DNA of 8,020 nt from an uncultured Chlamydiae bacterium (GTDB lineage Bacteria > Chlamydiota > Chlamydiia > Chlamydiales > SM23-39). Below the pieces are notes generated by a model. The model saw only the letters and a program-made list of their open reading frames with translations, was not told the origin of the DNA and ran no database searches. Where the stretch lies: assembly GCA_903889795.1 (NCBI GenBank), contig CAISYW010000089.1, forward strand, positions 1-8,020, written 5' to 3'. A program made the translations under genes and the position numbers. Below are positions 1 through 6,623 of the stretch, piece by piece (position 1 is the stretch's first letter; every line of letters begins with the position of its first letter).

Positions 1-288
1 ACGGTTGGTTCGGAAATAAACAAAACGAGGCCGGGATTAATTGTATCCAATGATGTTGCGTCTCAATTCGCACGAATTCTTTTAATAGCTCCGATAACAA
101 GCAAAAACACTGAAATCATACGCCCTTTCGAGGTTGCCATTTCTATTAAAGGTAAGCCGAGCAAAATTTTATTAAATCAATGCCGTGCTGTAGATAAATC
201 TCGATTAACATGCAAAATATTATCTGCCGACCCAGCAACAATGAAACTCGTTGACGAGGCGATAAAAATTGCATTTGGGCTACAGTAA
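1..288 (+). CDS. MazF/PemK-type toxin, 5'-truncated by the window edge
   Basis: Reading frame 1 is open from the first base to a TAA at 286-288 and gives 95 residues. It begins TVGSEINKTRPGLIVSND, and further on has LLIAPITSK and RPFEV. These match the conserved core of the MazF/PemK/ChpA endoribonuclease family: the DPTxGSE-x-RPxxVxSND strand-loop region, the PITS strand, and the later segment where LLNQCRAVDKSRL corresponds to the DQxRxID-like part. Family members are about 110 residues, so roughly 15 N-terminal residues and the start codon are missing to the left. MazF toxins cut single-stranded RNA and are normally encoded just after a small antitoxin gene; any antitoxin here would lie outside the window. 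The stop converges on the aminopeptidase gene with only 7 bp between the two stop codons, leaving no room for a terminator. Family assignment is fairly sure; activity is inferred. Confidence 0.85.
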   Translation, partial: TVGSEINKTRPGLIVSNDVASQFARILLIAPITSKNTEIIRPFEVAISIKGKPSKILLNQCRAVDKSRLTCKILSADPATMKLVDEAIKIAFGLQ

Positions 289-295
289 AAAGTCA

Positions 296-1594
296 CTAAT
301 TACTATTTTGTTCCGAGTGCTTTTCTAAAACCGCCTTCAATATGTTGCAAAGAGCGATCTCATCTTGCGAAGCGATGGTCTCCCGAATGGAGTGCATCGC
401 CCAGCCGGCGATTCCAATATCGACAGAGGGAAAACCGGCGACCGCAGACATGATCGATCCCACCGTGCTCCCGGATGGGATGTCGGAGCGCGAGGCGAAT
501 TTTTGGAGCGGCCAGCCTTTTTCCTGACAAAGCTTGATAATTGGAGCGGCCGTAGCGGCGCTTGTCGCATACTTTTGCATCGCATTCGTTTTGAGGACGA
601 CGCCATCGCCGAGATAGCATCGATGGTTCGGATCGAACCGATCGGAATAATTGGGATTATATCCATGGGCAAGATCGACTGAAATGCAATAGGAACGGCT
701 CTTCAGGCGGTAGTAATCTTCGCGGTCGATTTTTTGATGCAGACAGATGCGCTCAATGACCTGATTCACAAAAAATGATTCGGCGCCTAAAAAACTCTTC
801 GATCCCACTTCTTCATGATCCCAGAAAATCGCGAGTTGCAGCGATTGAGAAGAGATGGAAGATTCGATGAGTCCATAAAGACAGGCGAATGCTGAGGAGA
901 GGTTGTCGAGTCTTCCCGAGGAAATCAGATCGCACTGAGCGCCTATAAAAGTGGCTTTTTCTAATGGAACCAGAAATAGATCGAATGAGATGAGATTTTT
1001 AAATGAGAGATGTTTACGTAAAAGAGATTCAACGGTCGCGGGATGGTTGTGGGAGTTAGCGATCGAGGCAATGGGATTCAGATGATCTTGTTTATTGATG
1101 AGCAGCCCCTTTTCTGTGACGGAGCGATCGAGATGCAGCGGCAATGAGGGGATTGTCAATGGGTAGTCATCGAGAAAGACGAGGCAGTTTTCTATCTCTC
1201 CATCTTCTTTTTGCACCAGTGCACGGCCCGCAAGGGCCAAATCGCGATCCAGCCAGGTATGCAAGAGCGGCGATCCGTAGACTTCCGTATTGAATTGGGA
1301 CACGCGCGGATGGCTGATTTCGGGAACCGGTTTGAGCTTGAGGCCGGGGCTGTCGAGATGGCTTGCCAGAATCGTCGCTTGTTTGATGCCCTCTTGGGGA
1401 AGACGAAAGGCGCAGACAGCCGCATCGTCTCGTACGACAAAGTAACCTTTGCCATTTTCTAAAACCCAGCGTTCGCCTTCGACAAGCGGGGTGAAATCCG
1501 CTTGCGCTAATCGATCGCTCACTTGCCTGGCTGCATGCCATGGCGTGGGCGATCGATTCAGAAAACGTATAAAGTCAGATATTAGCTCGCTCAT
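296..1594 (-). CDS. apeB: M18-family metalloaminopeptidase (aspartyl aminopeptidase-like)
   Basis: This 432-residue protein has the length and motif order of the M18 family, dinuclear-zinc aminopeptidases that remove N-terminal (often acidic) residues from peptides in the cytoplasm. Candidate zinc ligands and catalytic residues visible are H79 in ASHLDSPGLKLKP, D230 in SSGRLDNLSS, the catalytic/ligand pair E261-E262 in WDHEEVGS, D307 in SVDLAHGYNPNYSDRFDPNH, and H401 in AGWAMHSIRE near the C-terminus. All five positions expected of an active enzyme are present. The start is the ATG at 1592-1594, which overlaps the serS stop (1591-1593) in an ATGA arrangement; no strong Shine-Dalgarno precedes it, so translation is probably coupled to serS. 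No signal peptide is seen. The family call is firm; the symbol follows bacterial M18 naming, and the exact substrate preference is not readable from sequence. Confidence 0.93.
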   Translation of the reverse strand: MSELISDFIRFLNRSPTPWHAARQVSDRLAQADFTPLVEGERWVLENGKGYFVVRDDAAVCAFRLPQEGIKQATILASHLDSPGLKLKPVPEISHPRVSQFNTEVYGSPLLHTWLDRDLALAGRALVQKEDGEIENCLVFLDDYPLTIPSLPLHLDRSVTEKGLLINKQDHLNPIASIANSHNHPATVESLLRKHLSFKNLISFDLFLVPLEKATFIGAQCDLISSGRLDNLSSAFACLYGLIESSISSQSLQLAIFWDHEEVGSKSFLGAESFFVNQVIERICLHQKIDREDYYRLKSRSYCISVDLAHGYNPNYSDRFDPNHRCYLGDGVVLKTNAMQKYATSAATAAPIIKLCQEKGWPLQKFASRSDIPSGSTVGSIMSAVAGFPSVDIGIAGWAMHSIRETIASQDEIALCNILKAVLEKHSEQNSN

Positions 1595-2877
1595 GTTTTT
1601 GTCGGCGAAATATGTGTGATCTCATCTTCTAAATACCGCTGCAGTACTTTTGGAACAAGCACAGATCCGTCGCTTTGCTGATTATTTTCTAAAAGGGCGA
1701 CCATTAAACGCGAGGTGGCGAGTCCCGAGCCGTTCAGAGTGTGGACGAATTGCGGCTTTTCATTTTTTTTGCGGAAACGGATTTGGGCGCGCCGCGCCTG
1801 AAAGTCCGTGCAATTCGAAACGGAAGAGACTTCGTAATAGCGATTTTGCCCCGGCAGCCATACTTCGATATCAACGGTCTTCGCTGCGGCAAATGACATA
1901 TCCCCGGTCGTCAACAACATGTTTCGATAATGGATTCCCAAGCCCTGAAGAACCTCTTCTGCGCTGGCGAGCATCTCTTCATAGATGCGAGGGCTGTCTT
2001 GCGGATCTGTGAGACAAAACATCTCCACTTTGTTGAATTGGTGGGTGCGGATAAGACCCCTCTCTTGGGAGCCTGCTGCGCCGGCCTCGCGTCGAAAACA
2101 GGGGGTATAGGCCGTATATTTCAGGGGCAGGGCTTCTTCGGCAATCATTTCATCATAGTGCAGACCGTTTAAGGCCGCTTCAGAGGTCGGGATCAGGTAG
2201 AGCTGGAAATCCTCATCGCGAACTTTGAACAGCTGGCTTTCAAATTTGGGAAGATGCGCTGAGCCAAACATGATCTCGGGGCGTACGAGCAGAGGGGGGA
2301 TTACCTGGATAAATCCGTTTTTGCGGTGGGTGTCCAGCATGTAGTTGATGAGAGCCCACTCCAGCCGTGCGCCCATGTTGATATAAACGGGCCAGCCCGA
2401 GCCGGAGAGTTTTGCGGCTCTCTCAAAGTCGAATAAATGGAGCTTTTCGTTAAGCTCCATATGGTTTTTAAATGGAAAGTCAAATTTTCTTTTTTCTCCC
2501 CATTCTTTGATGCAAACATTGTCTTTGGGACTGGGAGAGATGGGAACGTCGTCCATCGGAATGTTGGGAAGAGATGCCAATTCATTGAGCAGATCGGCTT
2601 CCATCTGGGTGATTTGCAAATCGATTTGAGTAATTGAATCGCTCAGACGGGTCAGATCGCCCATGAAATCGGAAACATCTTCGTTTTTCTGCTTTTTAAG
2701 CCCGATTTCTTTTGAGGCGCTATTCCTCTTGGACTTGTATTCTTCCACCTGGGTTTTCAGCTGACGAATCTTTTCATCTTTGGCGAGGATAAGGGAGAGT
2801 GAGGTTTCGGGAACCTTGTTTTTCAGCTTGCGTTCGATTTCTGTCGCATTTTTGCGTAATTCTTTGATGTCTAACAT
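1591..2877 (-). CDS. serS: seryl-tRNA synthetase
   Basis: SerS charges tRNA-Ser (and tRNA-Sec where present) with serine in the cytoplasm. The 428 residues match the usual bacterial length of about 420-430. Residues 1 to about 108 form the charged, heptad-like helical hairpin arm that grips the long variable arm of the tRNA. The class II catalytic core follows: motif 1 around 160-196 (SGSGWPVYINMGARLEWAL and on to IPPLLV), the serine-site TSE at 231-233, motif 2 at 261-282 (FRREAGAAG, then RGLIRTHQFNKVE), EVSSVSNCTDFQARR at 349-363, and motif 3 at 381-391 (LNGSGLATSR). All are intact. The start ATG at 2875-2877 has a GAGGAAGG-type ribosome site just upstream and a sigma70-like promoter beyond it. 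The gene leads an operon with the M18 aminopeptidase, with which it overlaps by 4 bp. Confidence 0.98.
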   Translation of the reverse strand: MLDIKELRKNATEIERKLKNKVPETSLSLILAKDEKIRQLKTQVEEYKSKRNSASKEIGLKKQKNEDVSDFMGDLTRLSDSITQIDLQITQMEADLLNELASLPNIPMDDVPISPSPKDNVCIKEWGEKRKFDFPFKNHMELNEKLHLFDFERAAKLSGSGWPVYINMGARLEWALINYMLDTHRKNGFIQVIPPLLVRPEIMFGSAHLPKFESQLFKVRDEDFQLYLIPTSEAALNGLHYDEMIAEEALPLKYTAYTPCFRREAGAAGSQERGLIRTHQFNKVEMFCLTDPQDSPRIYEEMLASAEEVLQGLGIHYRNMLLTTGDMSFAAAKTVDIEVWLPGQNRYYEVSSVSNCTDFQARRAQIRFRKKNEKPQFVHTLNGSGLATSRLMVALLENNQQSDGSVLVPKVLQRYLEDEITHISPTKT

Positions 2878-2880
2878 GAG

Positions 2881-2888
2881 CCTTCCTC
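2881..2888 (-). promoter_or_regulatory. serS Shine-Dalgarno site
   Basis: On the minus strand GAGGAAGG precedes the serS ATG. Its GAGG core is at 2885-2888, 7 nt from the start codon. This fixes the serS start at 2877 and supports the N-terminal MLDIKELRKN reading. Confidence 0.75.
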
Positions 2889-2903
2889 TGGATGAAAAAC
2901 AAA

Positions 2904-2933
2904 AATATAGGGGGTCAATCAGGGAAAAGTCAA
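2904..2933 (-). promoter_or_regulatory. sigma70-like promoter of the serS-M18 operon
   Basis: On the minus strand a TTGACT hexamer (2928-2933, 5 of 6 to TTGACA) is followed after 18 bp by TATATT (2904-2909, 5 of 6 to TATAAT). Transcription would begin near 2897, giving a leader of about 20 nt that contains the Shine-Dalgarno site. No other comparably good pair is seen in the 142-bp divergent gap. Assignment rests on consensus match only. Confidence 0.6.
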
Positions 2934-3019
2934 TTACTAGTAACTATTGGAGCGATTCAACGCTTGCAACCCAACCTCTTTCTTTGCTACCATCGACGGA
3001 GAACCAAACGTGCTTGTTC

Positions 3020-4159
3020 ATGGCTGATAAATTTCCCGTTGCAAAATTGCCTCTTATCCTACGATATCACCGTCTGATGGACGCCTTCGCGAAATCGGAT
3101 GACGAAAGAGATTTTTACCTCGATCGCGTAGAGGGTTTTCTCCTCTATGCTGATCTCGATAAGAGCAGCGAAGAGCTGGAGGGTCTCGAAAAAGAATTGG
3201 CGGAACATTCAAATCGCTATTGTCTGATCCCCAAAATGACCTTTTATGAAGTAAAAAAATTCATGGAGGGTTTTGTTCATGAGAAAGTCTACGATATCGA
3301 TACAAAAGAAAAACTTCTCGATCTCATTTCAGCTAAAGAAGCGCGCGAAAACTTTCTTGAATTTATCTATGATCATTTGACTGAACTCGAAAAGTGGCAG
3401 CTCTATTCCCAGGAGCGCTCACGCATCCGGATTATCGAATGGTTGCGCATTCATAAGATTCAATTCGTTTTTGAGGAAGATCTCGAACTTACCAAGGGGA
3501 TTGTTGAAAAATTGAAGAGGTCCCTATTCGAGACGAAGGTACCCAAGGACGTGAACCAGGCGCGAGAAATTATTTTTGAAAAGGCCAAGACCTACTATTC
3601 CAACGAAGCCTTGAATCCTCGTCCCAAGCGCGGCCGTCCGCCCAAGCAAGTGGCCAAAGTGGAGCTGGAACCTCAAGTTACGATGGATATTTATACGCAG
3701 GTTCCTCCTGCATGCCGATATTTTCTCTATATTCCGGATATCGTTAGCGCATCGTCGGTCACCTTTTCAGCTAAATTTGAGACGGAAGAGCATCTCCTCG
3801 CTTCCCTGCGAGGCAGTCCCCGTTTGCGCGTCGATGAAAAATTGGAAGCTCTTTCGCAGCGCTTGGAGTCATTGCGCCATCTATCCAACCGCTTGGCCGG
3901 GGCAGAAAAGATGTTAGGCGTTGAAAAGGGTAAAAAACCTTTTGAACCGTTTTTGCGGCCCAAATTCAAAGAATCTACGACTGTTGAAGTGTTGGAAGAG
4001 GCTGAGGATTCCAAAGTCGGCAGTGCCATCGGCGGAGTGCTGACCAAGAAGCGAGGACGTCCTCGCAAAGAAGATCAAGCTGAAGAATTTGTTAGTCAGC
4101 ATCGTCGACGCTTTGGCATTAAGAAAGTTTCGCAGATCAAGTCAAAGAAAAAAAAATAG
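3020..4159 (+). CDS. UPF0158-domain protein with two AT-hook-like motifs, function unknown
   Basis: Taken from the ATG at 3020 this is a 379-residue, highly charged protein. Residues about 28-155 match the UPF0158 pattern: FYLDRVEGFLLY (expected FYLDxETG), then an acidic stretch, RYCLIPKM, EVKKFMEGFV, ARENFLEFI, EKWQLY and RIIEWLRIHKI. UPF0158 has no established biochemical function and includes chlamydial members. After the domain come two short basic motifs, KRGRPPK at 203-209 (3626-3646) and KKRGRPRK at 343-350 (4046-4069), each with the RGRP core of AT-hooks that bind the minor groove of AT-rich DNA. A helical segment lies at about 270-300 and a lysine tail (SKKKK) ends the protein. Nucleic-acid binding is inferred. 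The frame stays open upstream to 2780, but that would overlap serS antisense. The start is uncertain because the only purine-rich site (GGAG at 2998) lies 18 nt upstream; a TTG at 3014 is an alternative. Confidence 0.85.
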   Translation: MADKFPVAKLPLILRYHRLMDAFAKSDDERDFYLDRVEGFLLYADLDKSSEELEGLEKELAEHSNRYCLIPKMTFYEVKKFMEGFVHEKVYDIDTKEKLLDLISAKEARENFLEFIYDHLTELEKWQLYSQERSRIRIIEWLRIHKIQFVFEEDLELTKGIVEKLKRSLFETKVPKDVNQAREIIFEKAKTYYSNEALNPRPKRGRPPKQVAKVELEPQVTMDIYTQVPPACRYFLYIPDIVSASSVTFSAKFETEEHLLASLRGSPRLRVDEKLEALSQRLESLRHLSNRLAGAEKMLGVEKGKKPFEPFLRPKFKESTTVEVLEEAEDSKVGSAIGGVLTKKRGRPRKEDQAEEFVSQHRRRFGIKKVSQIKSKKKK

Positions 4160-4176
4160 TTGATGCTTTTTTTCGC

Positions 4177-4340
4177 ATACTGCTATCGGCTTGAAGTTTT
4201 GGTTTTTGGCGGCAAGATTTTGTGTTCCAATGTATTGCGGAGATCGAAGCCAACTTGCAGAAAGTTAGCGAGATCGAGCAAAATCTTGGAACGCAAAAGA
4301 TGACGATGAAAAATCAAAAGTTCATGTCGATAGCAGTATA
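4177..4340. repeat. family-2 inverted-repeat (foldback) element, copy 1
   Basis: The element starts ATACTGCTATCG (4177) and ends with its complement, CGATAGCAGTAT then A (4328-4340). Both ends read inward as imperfect arms of about 62 bp with roughly three quarters identity and no gaps, so the single strand folds back on itself around a short centre. The sequence is related to 6620-6763 along its length. Shared blocks include TTTGGCGG, GATTTTGTGT, AGAAAGTT, GCGAGA, CGAGCAA, ACGCAAAAGA, CGATGAAAAA and GCAGTATA. There is no coding capacity. It fills most of the 213-bp gap between the UPF0158 gene and the E1 gene, leaving 17 bp on one side and 32 bp on the other. It may therefore act as the terminator of one and part of the promoter or leader of the other. 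Classification as a non-autonomous miniature transposable element is inference. Confidence 0.75.
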
Positions 4341-4372
4341 CCTTTTCCTAGAGAAAGGGTACAATTCTACTC

Positions 4373-6445
4373 ATGGGAATTCACGCAGTTCGTACACTCA
4401 AAACAGAAAAAGATTTTTTAAACGATCTCATTGGCACCCTTCCTCTGCCATCGATTGATCGCGATCATGCCTTGCGTACTCTTGAGGTAATGCATCTGGC
4501 TCGGATGATCGATGAAAAGATGGAAAAATTGGTTCGCCAAAATAAGGGAGCCACATTCCAGCTTTCGGTTAAAGGCCATGAGATGATCGGCGCTCTCTCT
4601 GCCCTCGCTCTCTTGCCCGGAACGGACTGGGCCTATCCCTATTATCGCGATCGTTCATTTGCCCTTGGTTTGGGTTGTTCGGCGGAAGAGATTTTGGCGG
4701 CATTCCTCGCACGCGATATTGAACATCATTCCGGAGGGCGAATGATGCCCGACCACTTTTCTCACAAACCTCTTCGTATGCCCTGCCAATCAAGCTGCGT
4801 CGGTTCGCAGTATTTGCAAGCGGTGGGTTGCGCTCGGGGCAGCGCATTGCGGAAAGCAAATGAAATCGTCTATGTTTCCGGCGGCGACGGTTCTACATCG
4901 CAGGGCGATTTTCATGAGGCGTTGAACTTTTCTTCTCTGCATTGTTTACCTATCATTTTTGTCGTTCAGGACAACGGCTGGGCGATTTCGGTTCCAAGCT
5001 CGGAGCAAACGGCAGGAAAATCGATCGCTAAAATGGCGCGTGGCTACGAAGGACTGAGTGTATTTGAAATCGACGGTTGTGATTATGAGCAGACCAACGA
5101 CGCCGTCCGTCAGGCCGTTTTCAAGGCGCGTTCGGGTAAAGGCCCTAGTCTCGTTGTGGCCAAAGTTCCGCGTATTGGCCCGCATAGTAACAGCGATGAT
5201 CCCAAAAAATACAAAAATGAAGACCAGATCGCGGCGGAAAACGAAAAAGATCCCATTCCTCGCTTTGAGAGCTATTTGCTGGATAAAGGGGTTCTGAGCT
5301 TAGCCGAACTCGAAGAGTTGCGCCGTCGCCATTTTAACATGGTTGAAGAGGCTGCCCTTGCCGCTGATCAATTGCCGCACCCGTTACGTGAATCCGCAAC
5401 GGACAGGCTCTTCGCTCCTTTTGATGCGCAAGGTACCGCTTCGGAATGCGGCGAGTCTGTCGTTCTGATGGACGCGTTGAACCATGCGCTGATCGAAGAA
5501 ATGGAGCGCGACAAAGGCGTCATTGTCTTTGGAGAGGATGTGGCTCGAGGAAAAGGCGGAGTGTTTGGATTAACTCGCACGCTGACAGATCGTTTTGGCC
5601 CCGAGCGCTGCTTCAATACGCCTCTGGCTGAATCGACCATTATCGGATTGGCGATCGGCTTGTCCGCTGATGGAATTCATAAGAGCGTCGCAGAGATTCA
5701 GTTTGCCGATTATTTCTGGTCGGGCGCCAATCAGCTGATCAACGAACTTGCCAGCATTTACTATCGATCGAATGGAGAATGGAATTGCCCTGTGGTGATC
5801 CGTATGCCCTATGGCGGCTATATCCAGGGGGGACCCTATCACTCGCAAAGCGTTGAAGCCTTTTTGTGCCATTGCCCCGGCTTGAAGGTCGCCGTTCCAA
5901 GTAATGCGGCGGATGCCAAACGTCTGCTTAAATCGGCCATTCGCGATCCCAATCCCGTTATCTTTCTTGAGCACAAAGCGCTCTACCGCCAGCGCCTCTT
6001 TTGTGCTCGTCCCGAACCGGGACCCGATGATTTGCTTCCATTTGGCCAAGCTCACGTTGTTCGCGAAGGGACCGATGCCACGATTGTCGCGTGGGGCATG
6101 ATGGTCATGATGGCCAATGAAGTGGCTGAAACGCTTGCAAAAGAGGGTTTTTCGGTCGATCTCGTTGATTTGCGAACGCTTGTTCCTCTCGATTTCAATA
6201 CTGTCCTGGCTTCATTGAAGAAAACTGGTAAATTGCTGATTTTACACGAAGCTCCGCGCAACTGCGGATTCGGTGCGGAATTGGCTGCCCGCGCGGTGGA
6301 AGAGGGGTTTAGTTATCTCGATGCACCGGTTGTCCGGGTTACGGGAAAAGATTGTCCCGTTCCTTATTGCAAGGATTTGGAGGAAGAAATCTTACCTCAA
6401 AAGAAAGACCTTGAAGAGGCACTTCGCCGACTACTTCATTTTTAG
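4373..6445 (+). CDS. fused alpha/beta E1 component of a 2-oxoacid (branched-chain type) dehydrogenase
   Basis: The enzyme decarboxylates a 2-oxoacid with thiamine diphosphate and passes the acyl group to the lipoyl domain of an E2 partner. The 690 residues combine two subunits. Alpha half, 1 to about 348: YYRDR at 90-94, the ThDP/magnesium motif GGDGSTSQGDFHEALNF at 170-186 closing at DNGWAIS (N201), and the RIGPHSNSDD loop at 267-276 that resembles the phosphorylation loop of branched-chain E1 alpha. Beta half, about 355-690: FGEDVARGKGGVFGLT (E388), NTPLAE at 415-420, GGYIQGGPYHSQSVEAF with H490, DLRTLVPLD at 599-607, and HEAPRNCGFGAELA. Active-site residues look intact. The start ATG at 4373 is bounded by a stop at 4349-4351; the nearest purine-rich site (GAAAGGG) is 13 nt away, so initiation is probably weak or leader-dependent. 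Chlamydiae carry a similar solo fusion gene. No E2 or E3 gene is nearby. Substrate (branched-chain oxoacid or pyruvate) cannot be decided from sequence. Confidence 0.93.
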   Translation: MGIHAVRTLKTEKDFLNDLIGTLPLPSIDRDHALRTLEVMHLARMIDEKMEKLVRQNKGATFQLSVKGHEMIGALSALALLPGTDWAYPYYRDRSFALGLGCSAEEILAAFLARDIEHHSGGRMMPDHFSHKPLRMPCQSSCVGSQYLQAVGCARGSALRKANEIVYVSGGDGSTSQGDFHEALNFSSLHCLPIIFVVQDNGWAISVPSSEQTAGKSIAKMARGYEGLSVFEIDGCDYEQTNDAVRQAVFKARSGKGPSLVVAKVPRIGPHSNSDDPKKYKNEDQIAAENEKDPIPRFESYLLDKGVLSLAELEELRRRHFNMVEEAALAADQLPHPLRESATDRLFAPFDAQGTASECGESVVLMDALNHALIEEMERDKGVIVFGEDVARGKGGVFGLTRTLTDRFGPERCFNTPLAESTIIGLAIGLSADGIHKSVAEIQFADYFWSGANQLINELASIYYRSNGEWNCPVVIRMPYGGYIQGGPYHSQSVEAFLCHCPGLKVAVPSNAADAKRLLKSAIRDPNPVIFLEHKALYRQRLFCARPEPGPDDLLPFGQAHVVREGTDATIVAWGMMVMMANEVAETLAKEGFSVDLVDLRTLVPLDFNTVLASLKKTGKLLILHEAPRNCGFGAELAARAVEEGFSYLDAPVVRVTGKDCPVPYCKDLEEEILPQKKDLEEALRRLLHF

Positions 6446-6450
6446 AAATA

Positions 6451-6623
6451 TATACCGCTCGTGATTCAAAAATCGGTTCTGTCTGCGTCAGATAGCCATT
6501 GAATATGAATCCGCTTGCATCGCCCAACTTCAAGAAGTTGAGCTGTTTCGGCGCCGGCTTCGCCTGATTCAAATTCAAGGCACTTCCTGGACATAATCCG
6601 ATTTTTGAACCACTCCCGGTATA
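6451..6623. repeat. family-1 miniature inverted-repeat element, copy 1
   Basis: The 173-bp element starts 5 bp after the E1 stop codon. Its left end reads TATACCGCTCGTG, then ATTCAAAAATCGG. The complement of its right end reads TATACCGGGAGTGG, then TTCAAAAATCGG, giving imperfect 26-bp terminal repeats. A small CAACTT/AAGTTG hairpin lies inside (6525-6540). The reverse complement of 7131-7303 aligns along its whole length with the same total length. Shared interior blocks include GCTGCGTC-like, CATCGCCCAACTT-like, GGCTTCGCCTGA-like and CAAATTCAAG-like stretches. It has no coding capacity. The TATA ends suggest insertion at a TA target, as with Tc1/mariner or IS630-type transposases, but this is inference. 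It may end transcription of the E1 gene. Its right TATA (6620-6623) is also the left end of the next element. Confidence 0.85.

Noticed and set aside
337..682. Several open frames antisense or shifted within the M18 aminopeptidase gene
   Set aside because: They overlap a gene with complete catalytic motifs, have arginine/serine-rich random-looking products and no start signals.
2780..3019. Upstream extension of the UPF0158 protein to 2780 (TTG) or 2876 (ATG)
   Set aside because: It would overlap serS on the other strand and cover its promoter and ribosome site; the extra residues show no family similarity, while the UPF0158 domain begins after the ATG at 3020.
4339..4361. Hairpin TACCTTTTC/GAAAGGGTA before the E1 start as a terminator or RNA thermosensor
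   Set aside because: The stem is short with one mismatch and no T-tract. It does cover the weak GAAAGGG site, but that alone is too little to call regulation.
4360..4365. TACAAT as a -10 box for a leaderless E1 transcript
   Set aside because: No acceptable -35 at 15-19 bp upstream, and the spacing would leave practically no leader; consensus match alone is not convincing.
4222..4458. 78-codon plus-strand frame across the family-2 element and the start of the E1 gene
   Set aside because: It is made of repeat sequence plus the E1 gene read in the wrong frame; no family similarity.
6339..6578. 79-codon minus-strand frame over the E1 gene end and the family-1 element
   Set aside because: It is antisense to the conserved E1 C-terminus and otherwise repeat sequence.
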